This document shows positions 21,526 through 33,239 of a DNA stretch of 64,000 bases, in pieces (position 1 is the first letter of the stretch; each line of letters opens with the position of its first letter). The notes below the pieces were generated by a model. It ran no database searches. It saw only the letters and a list, made by a program, of their open reading frames with translations, and had not been told where the DNA came from. Made by a program: the position numbers and the translations under genes. The DNA is taken from contig OY755173.1 of assembly GCA_963576735.1 (NCBI GenBank), positions 13,176,873 through 13,240,872 on the forward strand. Reading direction: 5' to 3'. This DNA comes from Bedellia somnulentella. Its lineage: Eukaryota; Arthropoda; Insecta; Lepidoptera; Bedelliidae.

Positions 21526-24500
21526 GATCACAGATCGTCTTTCATTCGTTCCAAAATTACAAGACAGACCCAAAAAAGTCCTCATACTAGGTTCAGGAGG
21601 ATTATCTATAGGTCAAGCGGGAGAATTTGATTATTCTGGATCACAAGGTGTGAAAGCATCAAAGGAAGAAAAAATACAAACTGTTTTGATTAACCCTAAT
21701 ATAGCTACTGTCCAGACATCAAAGGGATTAGCTGACAAGGTATATTTTTTACCCATTACTCCGGAATATGTAGAACAAGTAATCAAAGCTGAGCGACCAA
21801 CTGGCATCCTTTTAACATTTGGAGGGCAAACAGCATTAAACTGTGGAGTAGAACTTAACAAAAATGGTGTACTAGAAAAATATAATGTCAATGTTTTAGG
21901 AACACCGATACAATCAATTATTGATACTGAAGACAGAAAAAGGTTCAGTGAGAATATTTATGCAATCGGTGAAAAGGTAGCACCAAGTGCTGCCGTAACA
22001 TCGGTAGGTGAGGCGATAGCAGCAGCAGCTAACATAGGGTATCCAGTCATGGCAAGATCAGTTTTTTCATTGGGTGGATTAGGCTCTGGGTTTGCAAATA
22101 ATAAAGAAGAATTACGTGCCCTTGCTCATCAAGCGCTGTCACACTCCGACCAACTTGTTATTGATAAATCTTTAAAGGGCTGGAAAGAAGTAGAATATGA
22201 AGTTGTGAGAGACGCATACGATAATTGTATTACAGTATGTAATATGGAAAATGTAGATCCTTTGGGTATACATACAGGAGAATCAATTGTCGTCGCCCCC
22301 AGCCAAACTTTATCCAACAAAGAGTATTATATGCTTCGTAATACCGCCCTTAAAGTTATACGCCACTTCGGTGTTGTAGGTGAATGTAACATTCAGTATG
22401 CTCTAAATCCCTATTGAGAGGAATGTTTCATTATTGAAGTGAATGCAAGATTGTCAAGAAGTTCTGCATTAGCTAGCAATGCGACTGGCTATCCTTTGGC
22501 TTATGTAGCTGCTAAATTGGCACTTGGTATTCCGTTACCGACAATCAAAAATTCCGTCACTGGTGTTACCACAGCTTGCTTTGAACCAAGTTTAGATTAC
22601 TGCGTAGTTAAAAAACCCCGTTGGGATCTTGCGAAATTCAACCGAGTCAGTACTAAAATTGGGAGTTCTATGAAGAGTGTTGGTGAAGTTATGTCTATTG
22701 GCCGTAATTTTGAAGAAGCTTTTCAAAAGGCGCTTCGGATGGTTGACGAAAATGTTACTGGATTTGATCCCAATATCCAAAATGTTAACGATGTCGAACT
22801 AAGAGAACCTACGGACAAGAGAATGTTTGTTTTAGCTGCTGCATTGAAAAAGGGTTACTCGATAGAAAAACTCTATGAATTGACTAAAATAGATAGATGG
22901 TTTTTACAGAGATTTAAAAATATAGACTATTATTCTACTTTAGAGTTAACTAATCAAAACATAATTAGTCAAGATGTTCTCCGTCATGCCAAACAAATAG
23001 GGTTTTCAGATAAACAAATTGCAGCAGCCATTAAGAGTACCGAATTAGCAGTAAGAAAACTTAGAGAGGAATATAAAATAACACCTTTCGTAAAACGCAT
23101 TGATACTGTGGCAACAGAATGGCCAGCAACCACTTATTATCTTTACCTGACATATAATGGTAATTCAAATGATTTAGAATTTCCAGGTCAATATACGGTG
23201 GTTCTTGGTTCTGGTGTTTATAGAATTGGTAACTCAGTGGAATTCGATTGGTGTGCTGTTGGATGTCTCAGAGAACTAAGAAATCAAGGCAAGAAAACTA
23301 TTATGGTAAATTACAATCCTGAAACAGTCAGTACCGATTATGATATGAGTGATCGTTTACATTTTGAAGAAATATCGTTTGAGGTAGTTATGGATATTTA
23401 TAACTTAGAACAACCCGATGGTATAATATTATGTATTGTAACGTTACGTGTCTTAAATCTTAATCCCCTTATGGAAATAAAATCTAAGACACGAAACGCG
23501 GAGAGCAGAGACTAATAAAACAAAGAAAGAATTTACACCAGTCTATTAAAAATTTAGATGTACACAGTAAAACAGAAGACAAAAAGAATATATAAAATAA
23601 ACAATAGTAATATTAACTGTTGGTCTGCCAGCGGTGATCATGTACATGCGAGGTAGAAGAGAACCAGTCCAGCGAAACACGGCGATGTCCAAAATTCAGC
23701 ATCAAATAAGGCCAGATAAAATGATTGGTTTGTAAAACAGGGTATATCTCTGTGTCTTCCTCTGCTTTCGCCCTGGAAGAGACTATATGTAGATGTTGCC
23801 GGTAGGATTGTTGCAACACCTCGCAGAAAGACCAGCTTAATCCAAGATACTATTCCAGATTTCTTCTTAAGGAATAACCTCAAGAATGATAGTTAGTTAT
23901 ATTTTTGACAAGTTTTCTGTAGAATCATCAATTAGTTATCCTTCCCCTGACAATCAATAAAAAATCCTAATAGACAATAAAACCTAAAAGAAGGATTTTT
24001 AAAAAGAGTTTCAGTTAACTTAAAAAGATGAAAACATATAAATTTGAATAGGTAAAATGTCCTAGCCTTACATTAAAAATAAAATTAAATGCCTGCGCTA
24101 TCATTTTAGACAACAAAAGTGCATTAAAATTGTATAATTTAACATAATAATATTTTAAAACTATCCTACCTTCGTACACAAACACATTGAAAATTGATAA
24201 ACTAAAGAAAAGTTTAAGATAAAATAAAATTTGACAACTCTCAGCTCCGTCGTTGCCATAACAACAACAAAATAAAAACAATAACATAAACCAGGGAAAT
24301 AAAAATATTATCGACAAATCGCAGAAAAATAATAAAAAGGAACTAAACAATGATATATAACCGCAGGAGACTAACATAAAAGGAAATAAATAATAATAAA
24401 ACGGATTAACAACATTTACAGGTAAGGTTTTATATATTACAGTATGGGTGGACAATTACCTTACAACATAGCAATAGATCTGCACCGTCAGCAAGCTAAA

Positions 24501-25933
24501 GTTTTAGGAACATCACCCGATATGATTGACAACGCAGAAAATAGGTTCAAGTTTTCCAGAATGCTTGATCGTAAAGGAATAATGCAACCAAGATGGAAAG
24601 AATTGACTGATTTAGAATCTGCCGTTGGTTTTTGCAACGAAGTAGGATACCCATGTCTAGTGAGACCATCTTATGTTTTGAGTGGAGCTGCTGCTGAATG
24701 TAGCATTTTCTGCGCAGGATTTAGAAGCTTATTTAAAGTCAGCTAGTAAAGTAAGTAAAGATCATCCAGTAGTTATATCCAAATTCATTATGGATGCAAA
24801 AGAGATCGATGTTGATGTTGTGGCAGCTGATGGAATCATTCTTTGTATGGCTGTATCCGAGCATGCAGAAAATGCTGGAGTTCATTCTGGTGATGCTACT
24901 TTAGTAACTCCACCTCAGGATATCAATGATAAAACATTAGAAAAAATTAAAGACATAGCTCGAGTAATAGCAGAAACACTTGATGTGACTGGGCCTTTCA
25001 ATATGCAGTTGATTGCAAAAGACAATGTTCTCAAAGTTATAGAGTGCAATATTAGAGTTTCAAGATCATTTCCATTTATCTCAAAAACACTCGATCATGA
25101 CTTTGTTGCAGTAGCAACTAAGGTTATAATGGGTTACCCGGTAGAGCCAGTCAATGTTATGTCGGGATGTGGAAAAGTAGGAGTGAAAGTTCCACAATTT
25201 TTGTTCTCACGACTTGCTGGTGCTGATGTAACACTTGGTGTAGAAATGGCATCAACAGGAGAAGTGGCATGTTTTGGTGAAAATCGATATGAAGCTTACC
25301 TTAAATCATTAATGAGTACTGGATTTAGGATATCAAAAAAAGCAATTTTACTTTCAATTGGAACATTTAAGGTACGTTTAAAACTTGTAGTAGTTTTAAA
25401 ATAAGAGGTTATTTTAAATTTTACTAATGTTCATTTATACTCACCATGAAGATTTTTACTTTCAGCATAAAATGGAGTTTTTGCCAAGTGTAAGAGTTTT
25501 AGCTAAAATGGGTTTTAAACTTTATGCGAGCATGGGAACTGGTGACTTTTATACCGAACACGGAATCGATGTAAGTACTTATGGTTTAAGACATAGGTTT
25601 GATATCTATTGTTTTTACTATTGAATACTTATTACAATAACAATTAATAAATTAATAGGTTGTAATTACATCGAGCCAAACAATATAAAGCGTAAAAACT
25701 AAATTTCTATGAATTTTAATTGAACAATTTTTTTTTATTTTAATAACAGATATAATATAACAATAAAATAGAAAATAAACACTGTTTACAAGTATCTACA
25801 ACTTCGAGACGTAGTGGACAAAAAATTGATTCAATTTAAATCGTTTATCTAACGGAGAAAATATTATATTGAGATGACTATTTGTTTGATCGCCAAATAC
25901 CACGGTATTATTATTTTGACTCTTTATTTTCAG
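21526..25933 (+). pseudogene. CAD: CAD carbamoyl-phosphate synthetase II domain, disabled
   Basis: Both ATP-grasp halves are present. It opens with [20 protein letters not shown] and [17 protein letters not shown] at 22415 interrupts NPx[15 protein letters not shown]. The second half restarts at [18 protein letters not shown] and breaks near 23433, where the donor seems to have lost one G. Exon 24443-25371 resumes with [11 protein letters not shown], then shifts frame near 24693 in VLSGAA. Later stretches [16 protein letters not shown] and [15 protein letters not shown] are conserved. Exon 25466-25570 (FLPSVRVLAKMGFKLYAS, then DFYTEHGID) belongs to the C-terminal regulatory region, where UTP and PRPP act in other animals. 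Confidence 0.86.
23434..24442 (+). other. CAD intron with damaged donor
   Basis: About 1 kb between the two CPSase exons. The acceptor (ATATTACAG|TATGGG) is normal. To restore phase the donor should follow TTATG, but the sequence there reads TATTG instead of GTATTG. Minus-strand frames inside (23613-23883, 24015-24455) match nothing I recognise. Confidence 0.6.
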
Positions 25934-26243
25934 GTTGAGAGTGTGCAGTGGACATTTGATCATATAGGAGACCCTGACGATGATAGATCGGATGGCGAAT
26001 TGATGCATTTGGCTGATTTCATGGCGAGAAGACAGTTAGACCTTGTAATTAACTTGCCAATGAGGGGTGGTTCACGAAGGGTTTCATCATTCAGCACTCA
26101 TGGATACCGGACAAGGAGACTAGCTGTAGATTACGCGGTTCCATTAGTAACTGACGTTAAATGTGCGAAACTTTTAGTACAGGTAATATTTTTTGTCAAT
26201 TTGAAACTATCCTAAACGACATGCATATACTTACGGCTCTAAA

Positions 26244-26664
26244 TCCAAACAAGAGCGAGATGGACTCGCTAATGAAGGGTTCCGTAGCAGCACTAGCAGC
26301 AGGTAGGTAACATAGTAATATACAAGTTTTTGTAGTTCGTTGTAAGTTTGATTGACGTGTTATCTACTATATAAATATAAGTCGGGTTTTCCTTCGTTTT
26401 ATGCGTAAGGCCTGTGATAGTAAAATTATTGTTATATATTTCAGTGAAATTAATAAATTAGGTAAGTAATTTGATTTATGACGTTTAAAAATAGAACTAC
26501 TGGCTAGATCTCATTCAAAACAATTTTCGTTAGTAGTTTGTATAGTAATACACATCATCTGTGACAAACGGACGGACGGACGGACGGACGGACGGACAGA
26601 CAGACAGACATGACGAATCTATAAGGGTCCCGTTTTTGCCATTTGGCTACGGAACCCTAAAAAT
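26244..26664 (-). repeat. Common lepidopteran interspersed repeat with GGAC/AGAC microsatellite
   Basis: One end reads GAGCGAGATGGACTCGC and GAAGGGTTCCGTAGCA. The other reads AAGGGTCCCGTTTTTGCC and GGCTACGGAACCCTAAAAA. Between them are GGAC and AGAC tetranucleotide runs (26571-26610). The block order is that of a repeat widespread in Lepidoptera. Confidence 0.7.
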
Positions 26665-27220
26665 GGGAACCAGAGCTTCGGATTTCAAAATTCCTATGCC
26701 ATTTTTGGAAGTTACTTGGAAAATAATAATAAAATAAAGGCTGTTGATGACGCTTCTTACGAACACCCACAGTAAAACTAAAACAAACAAATGATTCGTA
26801 AAGTAATTCGTAGCGTAAATAAGAACAGTTTTGATAATTAAATCCAAAGCAGCAGTGAGCTGTGGATTTAATGGCCGGTTGCGTTCTTAATATCATTTAA
26901 TGTCAATATTAACAGAAACACCTGTGTGTCAGTTTTTTATGGTATATTAGCTATAGAATCTTACCAAACAGATGATTGTTCAACCCTCATCAGTACAAGA
27001 TAAAAAAAATGTGAACATGGATAAGTCAATCCATTAACCATTAGTGTTCTTAACTCATAATCTCTTGGCAACTTTACGACCTAGGCTATCATTACGACAA
27101 TAGTAAATTCAATTTTTGAGGTACCATTGTACCTAAATTAGATTTCTCTAAATCATATATTTTTCCAGAAACATATATAATAACATATTGTTTTATGTAT
27201 AAAAGTAGAAGCAATTTTTT

Positions 27221-27586
27221 AACATAACATAAACATAAACGTTCACGCCGAATATCCCCGAAGGGGTTGGCAGAGGTACTAATACTTCTGAACATCACGT
27301 GACTTTGTCACCTGGTGTTCAGAGTACCCACGTTTTGCATGGACAGTGTACTCACGTGATAGGGGGCAGGCCTATCGCCGTTTTGTACGAATACACTGTC
27401 ACATGACTAAGTACAACTCAGCCATGTGGGTTTCCTCACGATGTTTTCTCTCACCGTTAACAACTATGATAAATTAACCACACATATGTCTTTAGAAAAG
27501 ACAAATTGGTGTAGGCCCGACCCAGGATTTGAACACTAGTCGTTTGCACGATAACCGAGTGTTCTACCCACTGGGCTATCACGGCT
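27221..27586 (-). repeat. Full-length tRNA-derived SINE (family B, copy 1)
   Basis: Minus-strand head: CCGTGATAGCCCAGTGGGTAG (A box TAGCCCAGTGG), then GTGTTCAAATCCTGG (B box). The body contains CGTGAGGAAACCCACATGG and GGCGATAGGCCTGCCCCC. The tail ends GCGTGAACGTTTATG plus TTATG repeats. Copies: 54067-54431 (-), 35905-36170 (-), 54594-54812 (+), 18655-18737 (head only) and 37775-37835 (tail only). Confidence 0.85.
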
Positions 27587-27903
27587 GCTATCATTTTTTT
27601 AAGTAATGACTTATGCCAACCAAAGAAAAAATTTGATAAAAGTGCGGGAAAATGAATAGAGGGCATATATACAGACATAGACTCACGGTTATAAATCACT
27701 AGAAGGGGTAGCCAGAGCTTCAGAATAAGAAACTCGCAGTCACTTTTGGAAATTAAGTGGGGAAATTATTGTAAAAAGTGGATGGGAAAATATATTAGTA
27801 TTTTTCAATATTAAATATTGCATAGTCAATTGAAATCCATTATTTATACATTTAACTAAAAAACATCATTTTCCTTAACAATGATTACGTATTGTTCTTT
27901 CAG

Positions 27904-29030
27904 GCAATGGTCCTGTGCAATGGAGCACCTTATATGAAAACTCACACTGATTGTATCACTTCACGAAATATCATTAAATTACCTGGTTTCATTGATGTTC
28001 ACGTACACGTACGGGAACCTGGCGCAACATACAAAGAAGACTTTTCGTCTTGTACAGCAGCTGCATTAGCTGGAAGCATTACTATGATATGCGCTATGCC
28101 AAACACAAATCCACCTCTGATTGATCGCACGTCTTACGATTATATTTCTGCTTTAGCTCGAGTAAGTGCACGCTGTGATTATGCATTGTATGTAGGAGCA
28201 TCTTCAAACAATTGTGATACAGCTGCAGAACTTGCTCCTAACGTCGCATCACTAAAAATGTATTTGAACGAAACGTTTACTACCCTTAAACTTGATGATA
28301 TGACAGTGTGGCAAAAACATTTATAAAACTGGCCAAAAAAATTCCCTGTGTGTGCTCATGCTGAAAGAGAAAAAACTGCCGCAATAATATTAATGGCATC
28401 TTTACTTGATCGCCCTATACATATTTGTCACGTAGCAAGAAAGGAGGAAATTTTAATTGTAAAAGCTGCCAAAGAACGTGGTTTGAAAGTTACCTGTGAG
28501 GTTTGCCCTCATCATTTATTCCTCAGCACTGCTGATAAAGACAAAATTGGATTTTCTCTCAGAAGTAAGACCTGTACTTTGCAGTCTTGAAGATCAAGCT
28601 GAGCTTTGGAAAAATTTAGATGTGATCGACGTTTTTGCCACTGATCATGCTCCCCATTCTGTCGAAGAGAAAAACTTAGAAAAGCCTCCACCAGGATTTC
28701 CAGGATTAGAAACAATTTTGCTTCTTTTATTGAATGCGGTGCATCAAGGAAAACTTACTTTAGACGATTTAATCAATAAATTTCACAAAAATCCTCGAAA
28801 GATATTTTTGAAAGAGATTGCCAGAATAACCTAATACCTACGTTGAAGTAGATATGGATTATGAGTGGGTCATTCCCGAATTCATGGAATTCACTAAATC
28901 TAAATGGACACCATTTGCTGGAATGCATGTTCACGGAGCAGTGCATCGTGTTACTTTAAGAGGCGAGATAGCATATGTAGAAGGTCAAATCCTTGTGCCG
29001 CCAGGTTTCGGACAAAACGTTCGTGATTGG
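27904..29030 (+). pseudogene. CAD: CAD dihydroorotase domain, disabled
   Basis: This domain closes carbamoyl-aspartate to dihydroorotate. Conserved landmarks: the zinc-binding HVHVREPG, the lysine that is carboxylated in [34 protein letters not shown] and [11 protein letters not shown], then [16 protein letters not shown]. Lesions: TAA at 28324 after WQKHL; a frameshift near 28555 between DKIG and SEVRP; a second frameshift near 28810 after NPRKIF; and TAA at 28827 just before [15 protein letters not shown] replaces the usual LAGGITM. The tail (WTPFAGMHVHG, AYVEGQILVPPGFGQ) joins the linker without further breaks. Confidence 0.87.
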
Positions 29031-30791
29031 CAAGTAGCAAAAAATACAAATCAGCCAATTCAACCTGAGAAAATTGAAAAGGAAATAAGTCGTCCCAATT
29101 CAGCCCTGGATTACTCAGGTGAATTGAGTAAATTATCTGACATGGAAAATGACGCTTTTGAATTTACTAAACCCGACTACCAAAATAAATTGAATGTCCA
29201 TTTAAATGACATGAGAAGTATGTCTCCTTTACCTCAGCAATTATTAGCACCGCGACAGAGAAGCGATAGTACGTCATATTACGCTCAAAGCCAAATTTCC
29301 CATCGTCAACGGAGTGAAATGTTCGGTAAACATATATTGACAGTTGACTTATTTAGCAAAGACACATTAAATGATATCTTTAATCTTGCTCAATTTATGA
29401 AAACTAGTGTCAGTAAAGGAAGAATTTTAGATGATATTTTACTAGGTAAGGTAATGGCTTCAATATTTTATGAAGTTAGCACAAGAACCAGTTGTAGTTT
29501 CTCTGCAGCGATGCAAAGATTATACTGATGCTACAAGCTCGTCAGCAAAAAAGGTGAATCTTTGGAAGATAGCGTAGCTGTAATGGCTAGTTATTCAGAT
29601 GTTGTAGTGTTGCGGCGCCCTGAACCTGGAGCTGCGAAGGTAAGCATATTATACAAACTTGAAAAAGACCTACCTTGATTTGAACGTCAGATATTTAATC
29701 TAATTATTTTTGTTTTAGAGTGCTTCTCGTAAGTGTCGTAAACCCGTAATAAATGCCGGTGACGGCGTTGGAGAACATCCTACTCAAGCACTTTTAGATA
29801 TATTTACGATACGAGAAGAAATTGGTACCGTTAATGGTTTAACGATTACTATGGTTGGTGACTTAAAAAATGGCCGAACAGTTCACTCTCTTGCAAGACT
29901 TCTTACTTTGTATCAAGTTCAGCTCCAATATGTTAGCCCTCCAGGGCTTGGAATGCCAAAAAATATAACAGACTATGTAGCCTCTAAGGGCATACCGCAA
30001 AAGGTATTTGAGCGCTTGGAAGATGTTCTGGCTGATACACATGTCTTATACATGACAAGAATTCAAAGGGAGAGATTTAGTAGCCAAGAGGAATATGATA
30101 AAGTAAGTATGGTTAAAAGTCACTACCTTGTTTTTTGTTTTGTGATGCAACGATTGGTCAGTAACTAATTGTTATTCAGGCATTTTCTTTACTATTCGAG
30201 AAGGACCGCACGCAAACCAATATTAAGTGTTTGCCATTTGGCCGTGTCACTATTTGCTACATCTCAGTTATTTATTATACATATACTCACGGCCATAAAT
30301 CCCAAAAAGGGGTAGCTGGTTAGAGCTTCAGAGCTAGAATCTCTTCAGCCACATTATAATTATATATTAAGAATATAATTATTTATTATCTTCTTAATCA
30401 TTTGTGCAAAAGATGTATTAGTCTAAGATACTTAGCTTTAGCTTTACTTTAGTACTTACTGTTCTGTAAATAGTTTTAGGTACAGTTGTCAATGTTTGAG
30501 ATCTAAACCCCCGTTTAAGTAAAAATAATTTATTTTTACTAAAAGTCCCAAAAATGCTGATTTAAAAATGGTGTTATGGTGGTTACCCCACAGCTGATGA
30601 CTAAAGCTCGTCGACGAATGATTGTGATGCATCCCTTGCCTCGATTGGATGAAATATTCCCCCAGTTTGATACAGACCCGAGAGCAGCGTACTTCAGGCA
30701 AACGGAGTATGGTATCTATGTCCGAATGGCTCTACTTGCTATGGTTGCAGGAGTTAATCCTCTTACAAGACAGAAACAGTTTAAGAGTTGA
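29031..30791 (+). pseudogene. CAD: CAD linker and aspartate transcarbamylase domain, disabled
   Basis: A variable Ser/Pro/Gln linker (to about 29315) leads into ATCase, which joins carbamoyl phosphate to aspartate. Landmarks: KHILTVDLFSKD; the phosphate-binding FYEVSTRTSCSF (S-T-R-T-S); [53 protein letters not shown]; and [12 protein letters not shown]. Near 29525, about 15 bases (the usual LGG.V.) are deleted and the frame is lost until [10 protein letters not shown]. The intron 29640-29718 is only 79 bases with good sites. The last exon's start is unclear, with a possible in-frame TGA at 30558. It ends at TGA 30789-30791 after an unusual [12 protein letters not shown] tail. Confidence 0.86.
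30274..30345 (+). repeat. Dispersed repeat family A, short copy in the last CAD intron
   Basis: CTCACGGCCATAAATCCC, AAAAAGGGGTAGC and AGAGCTTCAGAGCTAGAA are the first third of the family. The rest is missing. Confidence 0.6.
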
Positions 30792-31062
30792 GTTATATAA
30801 AATATATTTGTTCTTGATTTGTCTTAATGAAAATTTAATATATCTATACTAGCCGCGTTATGAACTGAGTCGTTAGGACATGTGGTTTCCTTATGTCTAT
30901 CTCGCTTGCACTTATTAGGCCTGGCACGCCGCTCATCTTTTATCTATATTGTCTTTTAAAGCCTCAAGATTCAGTTCATAACCTGTCCACTATATTAAAA
31001 ATGTATAAGTGTAGATGAGGCCTTTAGATACAAGTTTTTATTTTCATATACTTTGTAAGAAC

Positions 31063-31068
31063 AATAAA
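31063..31068 (+). promoter_or_regulatory. Poly(A) signal AATAAA downstream of CAD pseudogene
   Basis: A canonical AATAAA lies 272 bases after the last stop codon and is the first good one downstream. Confidence 0.5.
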
Positions 31069-31099
31069 CTACGAATATATTTAATTTAAAAACATACGT

Positions 31100-32730
31100 T
31101 CCATTAAATTACAGTATACTAGTGGACCAATCCACTGACAAGGGTGATATACTTTAAATAGACGTGTAATGAATGATACATAATGATGATAGCCTATGCG
31201 TCTTTTGAAGGTTCTAGGTAACCATTGGTGAAAAAGAAACATGGGATAGAAAGTATCCTATATCCTTCTCCTGGTTCTAAGCCACCTACCACATTTACCT
31301 CGTGAGCTATAAAGTGTTTAAAAACACGACTTTCTATTATATAGATGGATAGATATGTACTGATAAATGTTTTAAGTAGTAGTCCGTTCCTATTTACAAA
31401 TAAGATACATAATTTTGAATACCCCATACCATTAAAGATCACATCTTCGCCGATTACATAATATAAAGTATATAATGTTAATAAAAAACTAGATTTGTTC
31501 TGTTTTTTTTTCTCGTCTAGCTATATTTTTATACAAAAGTGTTGTATTTTGAGCTATGCGTATGTGAGGCAGTAGTGTGAATGGATTGGTGATGATGAAC
31601 AGGAAATTGCAAGTTAAGTTTATATAGCAAACTTTTTTAAAATCAAATGAGTAATTTCGTTCGTCATAATGTACAAAATCCCACAAACAACTTGATCGAA
31701 ATTTTCGTGTCCTTATTCAGTAGCTCTGATAAAGCATGTGAACTATTGTTCTTACCTGTAAGTTTTAGAAAAAGCCCGTCTCTATATTCTTTTCTTAGTC
31801 ATTTTATTTATAAGGTAGGATATCGTTCGCCGGTTCAGATACCCATCCATAAGCACTTTTGACTACAAACCTGAGGCAAAAATAGTTTTGACCGGTTATG
31901 AGGCCCTATTAATTGCACAGACCCGCATACGGGTTATTAAAATATTAAAGGAAAATTTAGATTTTGATGAAATACGGTATTATGGATTATTGTATTAAAA
32001 TATTCTTTAATTATGCTCAGATTTTTTATAGTGTCATTAAACTGAATAAGTAAAATGTACAGTTTTAAATGAAAAGAACTTTGATGTTCTTAATCTGTTT
32101 CGACGGTATATAATAATTGTTTTTAGAAATTTGAAACATTTAAATAAGTACGTAAAACTTTTTAATTTCAAGTAAATTACGTCTTTCAGTATAAATAGCT
32201 TTTTTGATCGAAAATTGTTAGGTAACCAAAATTTTTGTTTGTGTGTTTTATTATTTTTTACAATCTTTTTAATCACCGTTTCCTGCTAATCTTGTAAAAA
32301 TACTATTTTTAAAACTTACTTAGATTTTAAAAAGTTTTACTTAAATGGCCGTATATTAATTTAACGCTGGAAAGTATTGTACAAATTTTTATTTTATAAA
32401 CGAATGTATTAAAGACAAAGTTAAGTTTTTAGAGTGTTTTATTTGAGATAAGATCAGCTATGTGCGAGTAATTAAATTTATAACACGGTAAGGTAAGGTA
32501 ATTAATCCTTTTGAACATCACAAAATTTTGTCGCTTTGGACGCAGCCATAGATAACCCCCTATAGATTCCGCTTACAGGGCACTCGATATCGGCAACACG
32601 TCCGACTAATTGAGTTGAAGTATAAAATTTGTTGTCCGCCTCCGCACTGTTTCAGTTACGACCAGAACTAGGAACTGAGTGTTCGTGCACCGAAAATATT
32701 TATACATACTGTTTTATTTATTACTTTTGC
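31100..32730. other. AT-rich intergenic sequence without recognised genes
   Basis: The small frames on both strands (31194-31442, 31489-31686, 31647-31862, 32037-32276) have the composition of random AT-rich DNA and match no family I know. Confidence 0.6.
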
Positions 32731-32736
32731 TTTGAA

Positions 32737-32820
32737 ATGCCTACATGTTTTATAAAGTGGTGTGGGAAATCAACCACAAAATACAACTACCAAAAAGACG
32801 GTATTACATTCCATTACTAA
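32737..32820 (+). pseudogene. THAP zinc-finger N-terminal fragment 1
   Basis: ATG opens MPTCFIKWCGKSTTKYN, then YQKDGITFHY, then TAA. The M-P-x-C-x4-C start and the K-x-G-I-T-F-H segment match the first third of the C2CH THAP DNA-binding domain. The frame stops where F-P and the rest should follow, and the second Cys/His pair is absent. THAP domains occur in host factors and in P-element-type transposases. In Lepidoptera such reading frames are strongly amplified, so a mobile origin is likely. Confidence 0.5.
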
Positions 32821-32954
32821 GCATCAAATCATAATTAAATTGCAATTCAAGAGATCAATTTAAACTGGTCAACACCATAGTTCCGTCACATTCACTCTTT
32901 ACGTTGATCGTGATTACGTCTTTTTCTAGCATAACGTCAAGGATGTCCAGAGAT

Positions 32955-33235
32955 ACTTTTAGAACGGAATGGTTTCGGAACGGGAACTACGAAGTCAATC
33001 CGGTCCGGAGGTTGCGGGTTCGATCCCGATTTCAGAGCAATATTTATGTGATGAGCTTCAATGATTGTTTTTTAGTCTTAGGTATTATTCATATGTGTAC
33101 TATATAATATTAAATATATCGTTAAGTTAGTATCCCATAATATAAGTCTTACTTAGTTTGGGACTAACTTAATCTGTGTATAATATGTCCGTGTACAGAT
33201 TATTTCTTAAATATAAGTACAAGTATATATTTATT
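32955..33235 (+). repeat. tRNA-like SINE (family C)
   Basis: GGAGGTTGCGGGTTCGATCCC carries a good B box; the A-box half is degraded (GGAACTACGAAGTC...). The body ends with TAGTTTGGGACTAACTTAATC, ATGTCCGTGTA and TTATTTATTTA, a tail I know from lepidopteran SINEs. A partial copy is at 37556-37665. Confidence 0.68.
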
Positions 33236-33239
33236 TATT

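Larger units (their letters stand above)
26183..27903 (+). other. CAD intron packed with repeats
   Basis: It holds the lepidopteran repeat 26244-26664 with GGAC/AGAC microsatellites, family A pieces (26664-26780, 27664-27790) and a tRNA-SINE (27221-27586). Donor CAG|GTAATA and acceptor TTTCAG|GCAATG are intact. Confidence 0.7.
13632..30791 (+). pseudogene. CAD: Unprocessed CAD (rudimentary) pseudogene, whole locus
   Basis: CAD fuses glutamine amidotransferase, carbamoyl-phosphate synthetase II, dihydroorotase and aspartate transcarbamylase and makes dihydroorotate in the cytosol. All four domains occur here in order. Exons: 13632-~13707, 19195-19336, 19758-20031, 20511-20824, 21223-~23433, 24443-25371, 25466-25570, 25934-26182, 27904-29639, 29719-30102 and ~30551-30791. 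Most junctions keep GT..AG in the right phase, so this is a DNA-level duplicate or a decayed allele, not a retrocopy. Lesions: stops at 19831, 20628, 22415, 28324 and 28827 (perhaps 30558); frameshifts near 24693, 28555, 28810 and 29525; a lost donor near 23433; exon 1 ending early. No trifunctional protein can be made. The high remaining similarity suggests recent loss. Confidence 0.88.

Noticed and set aside
23613..24455. Minus-strand frames inside the CAD intron
   Set aside because: No homology recognised; lengths are in the range expected by chance.
13632..30791. CAD locus as a processed retrocopy
   Set aside because: Introns with GT..AG sites in correct phase are retained, and there is no poly(A) tail.
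33008..33035. tRNA gene near the GGTTCGATCCC box
   Set aside because: Only the T-arm half is tRNA-like; it is continuous with a SINE body.
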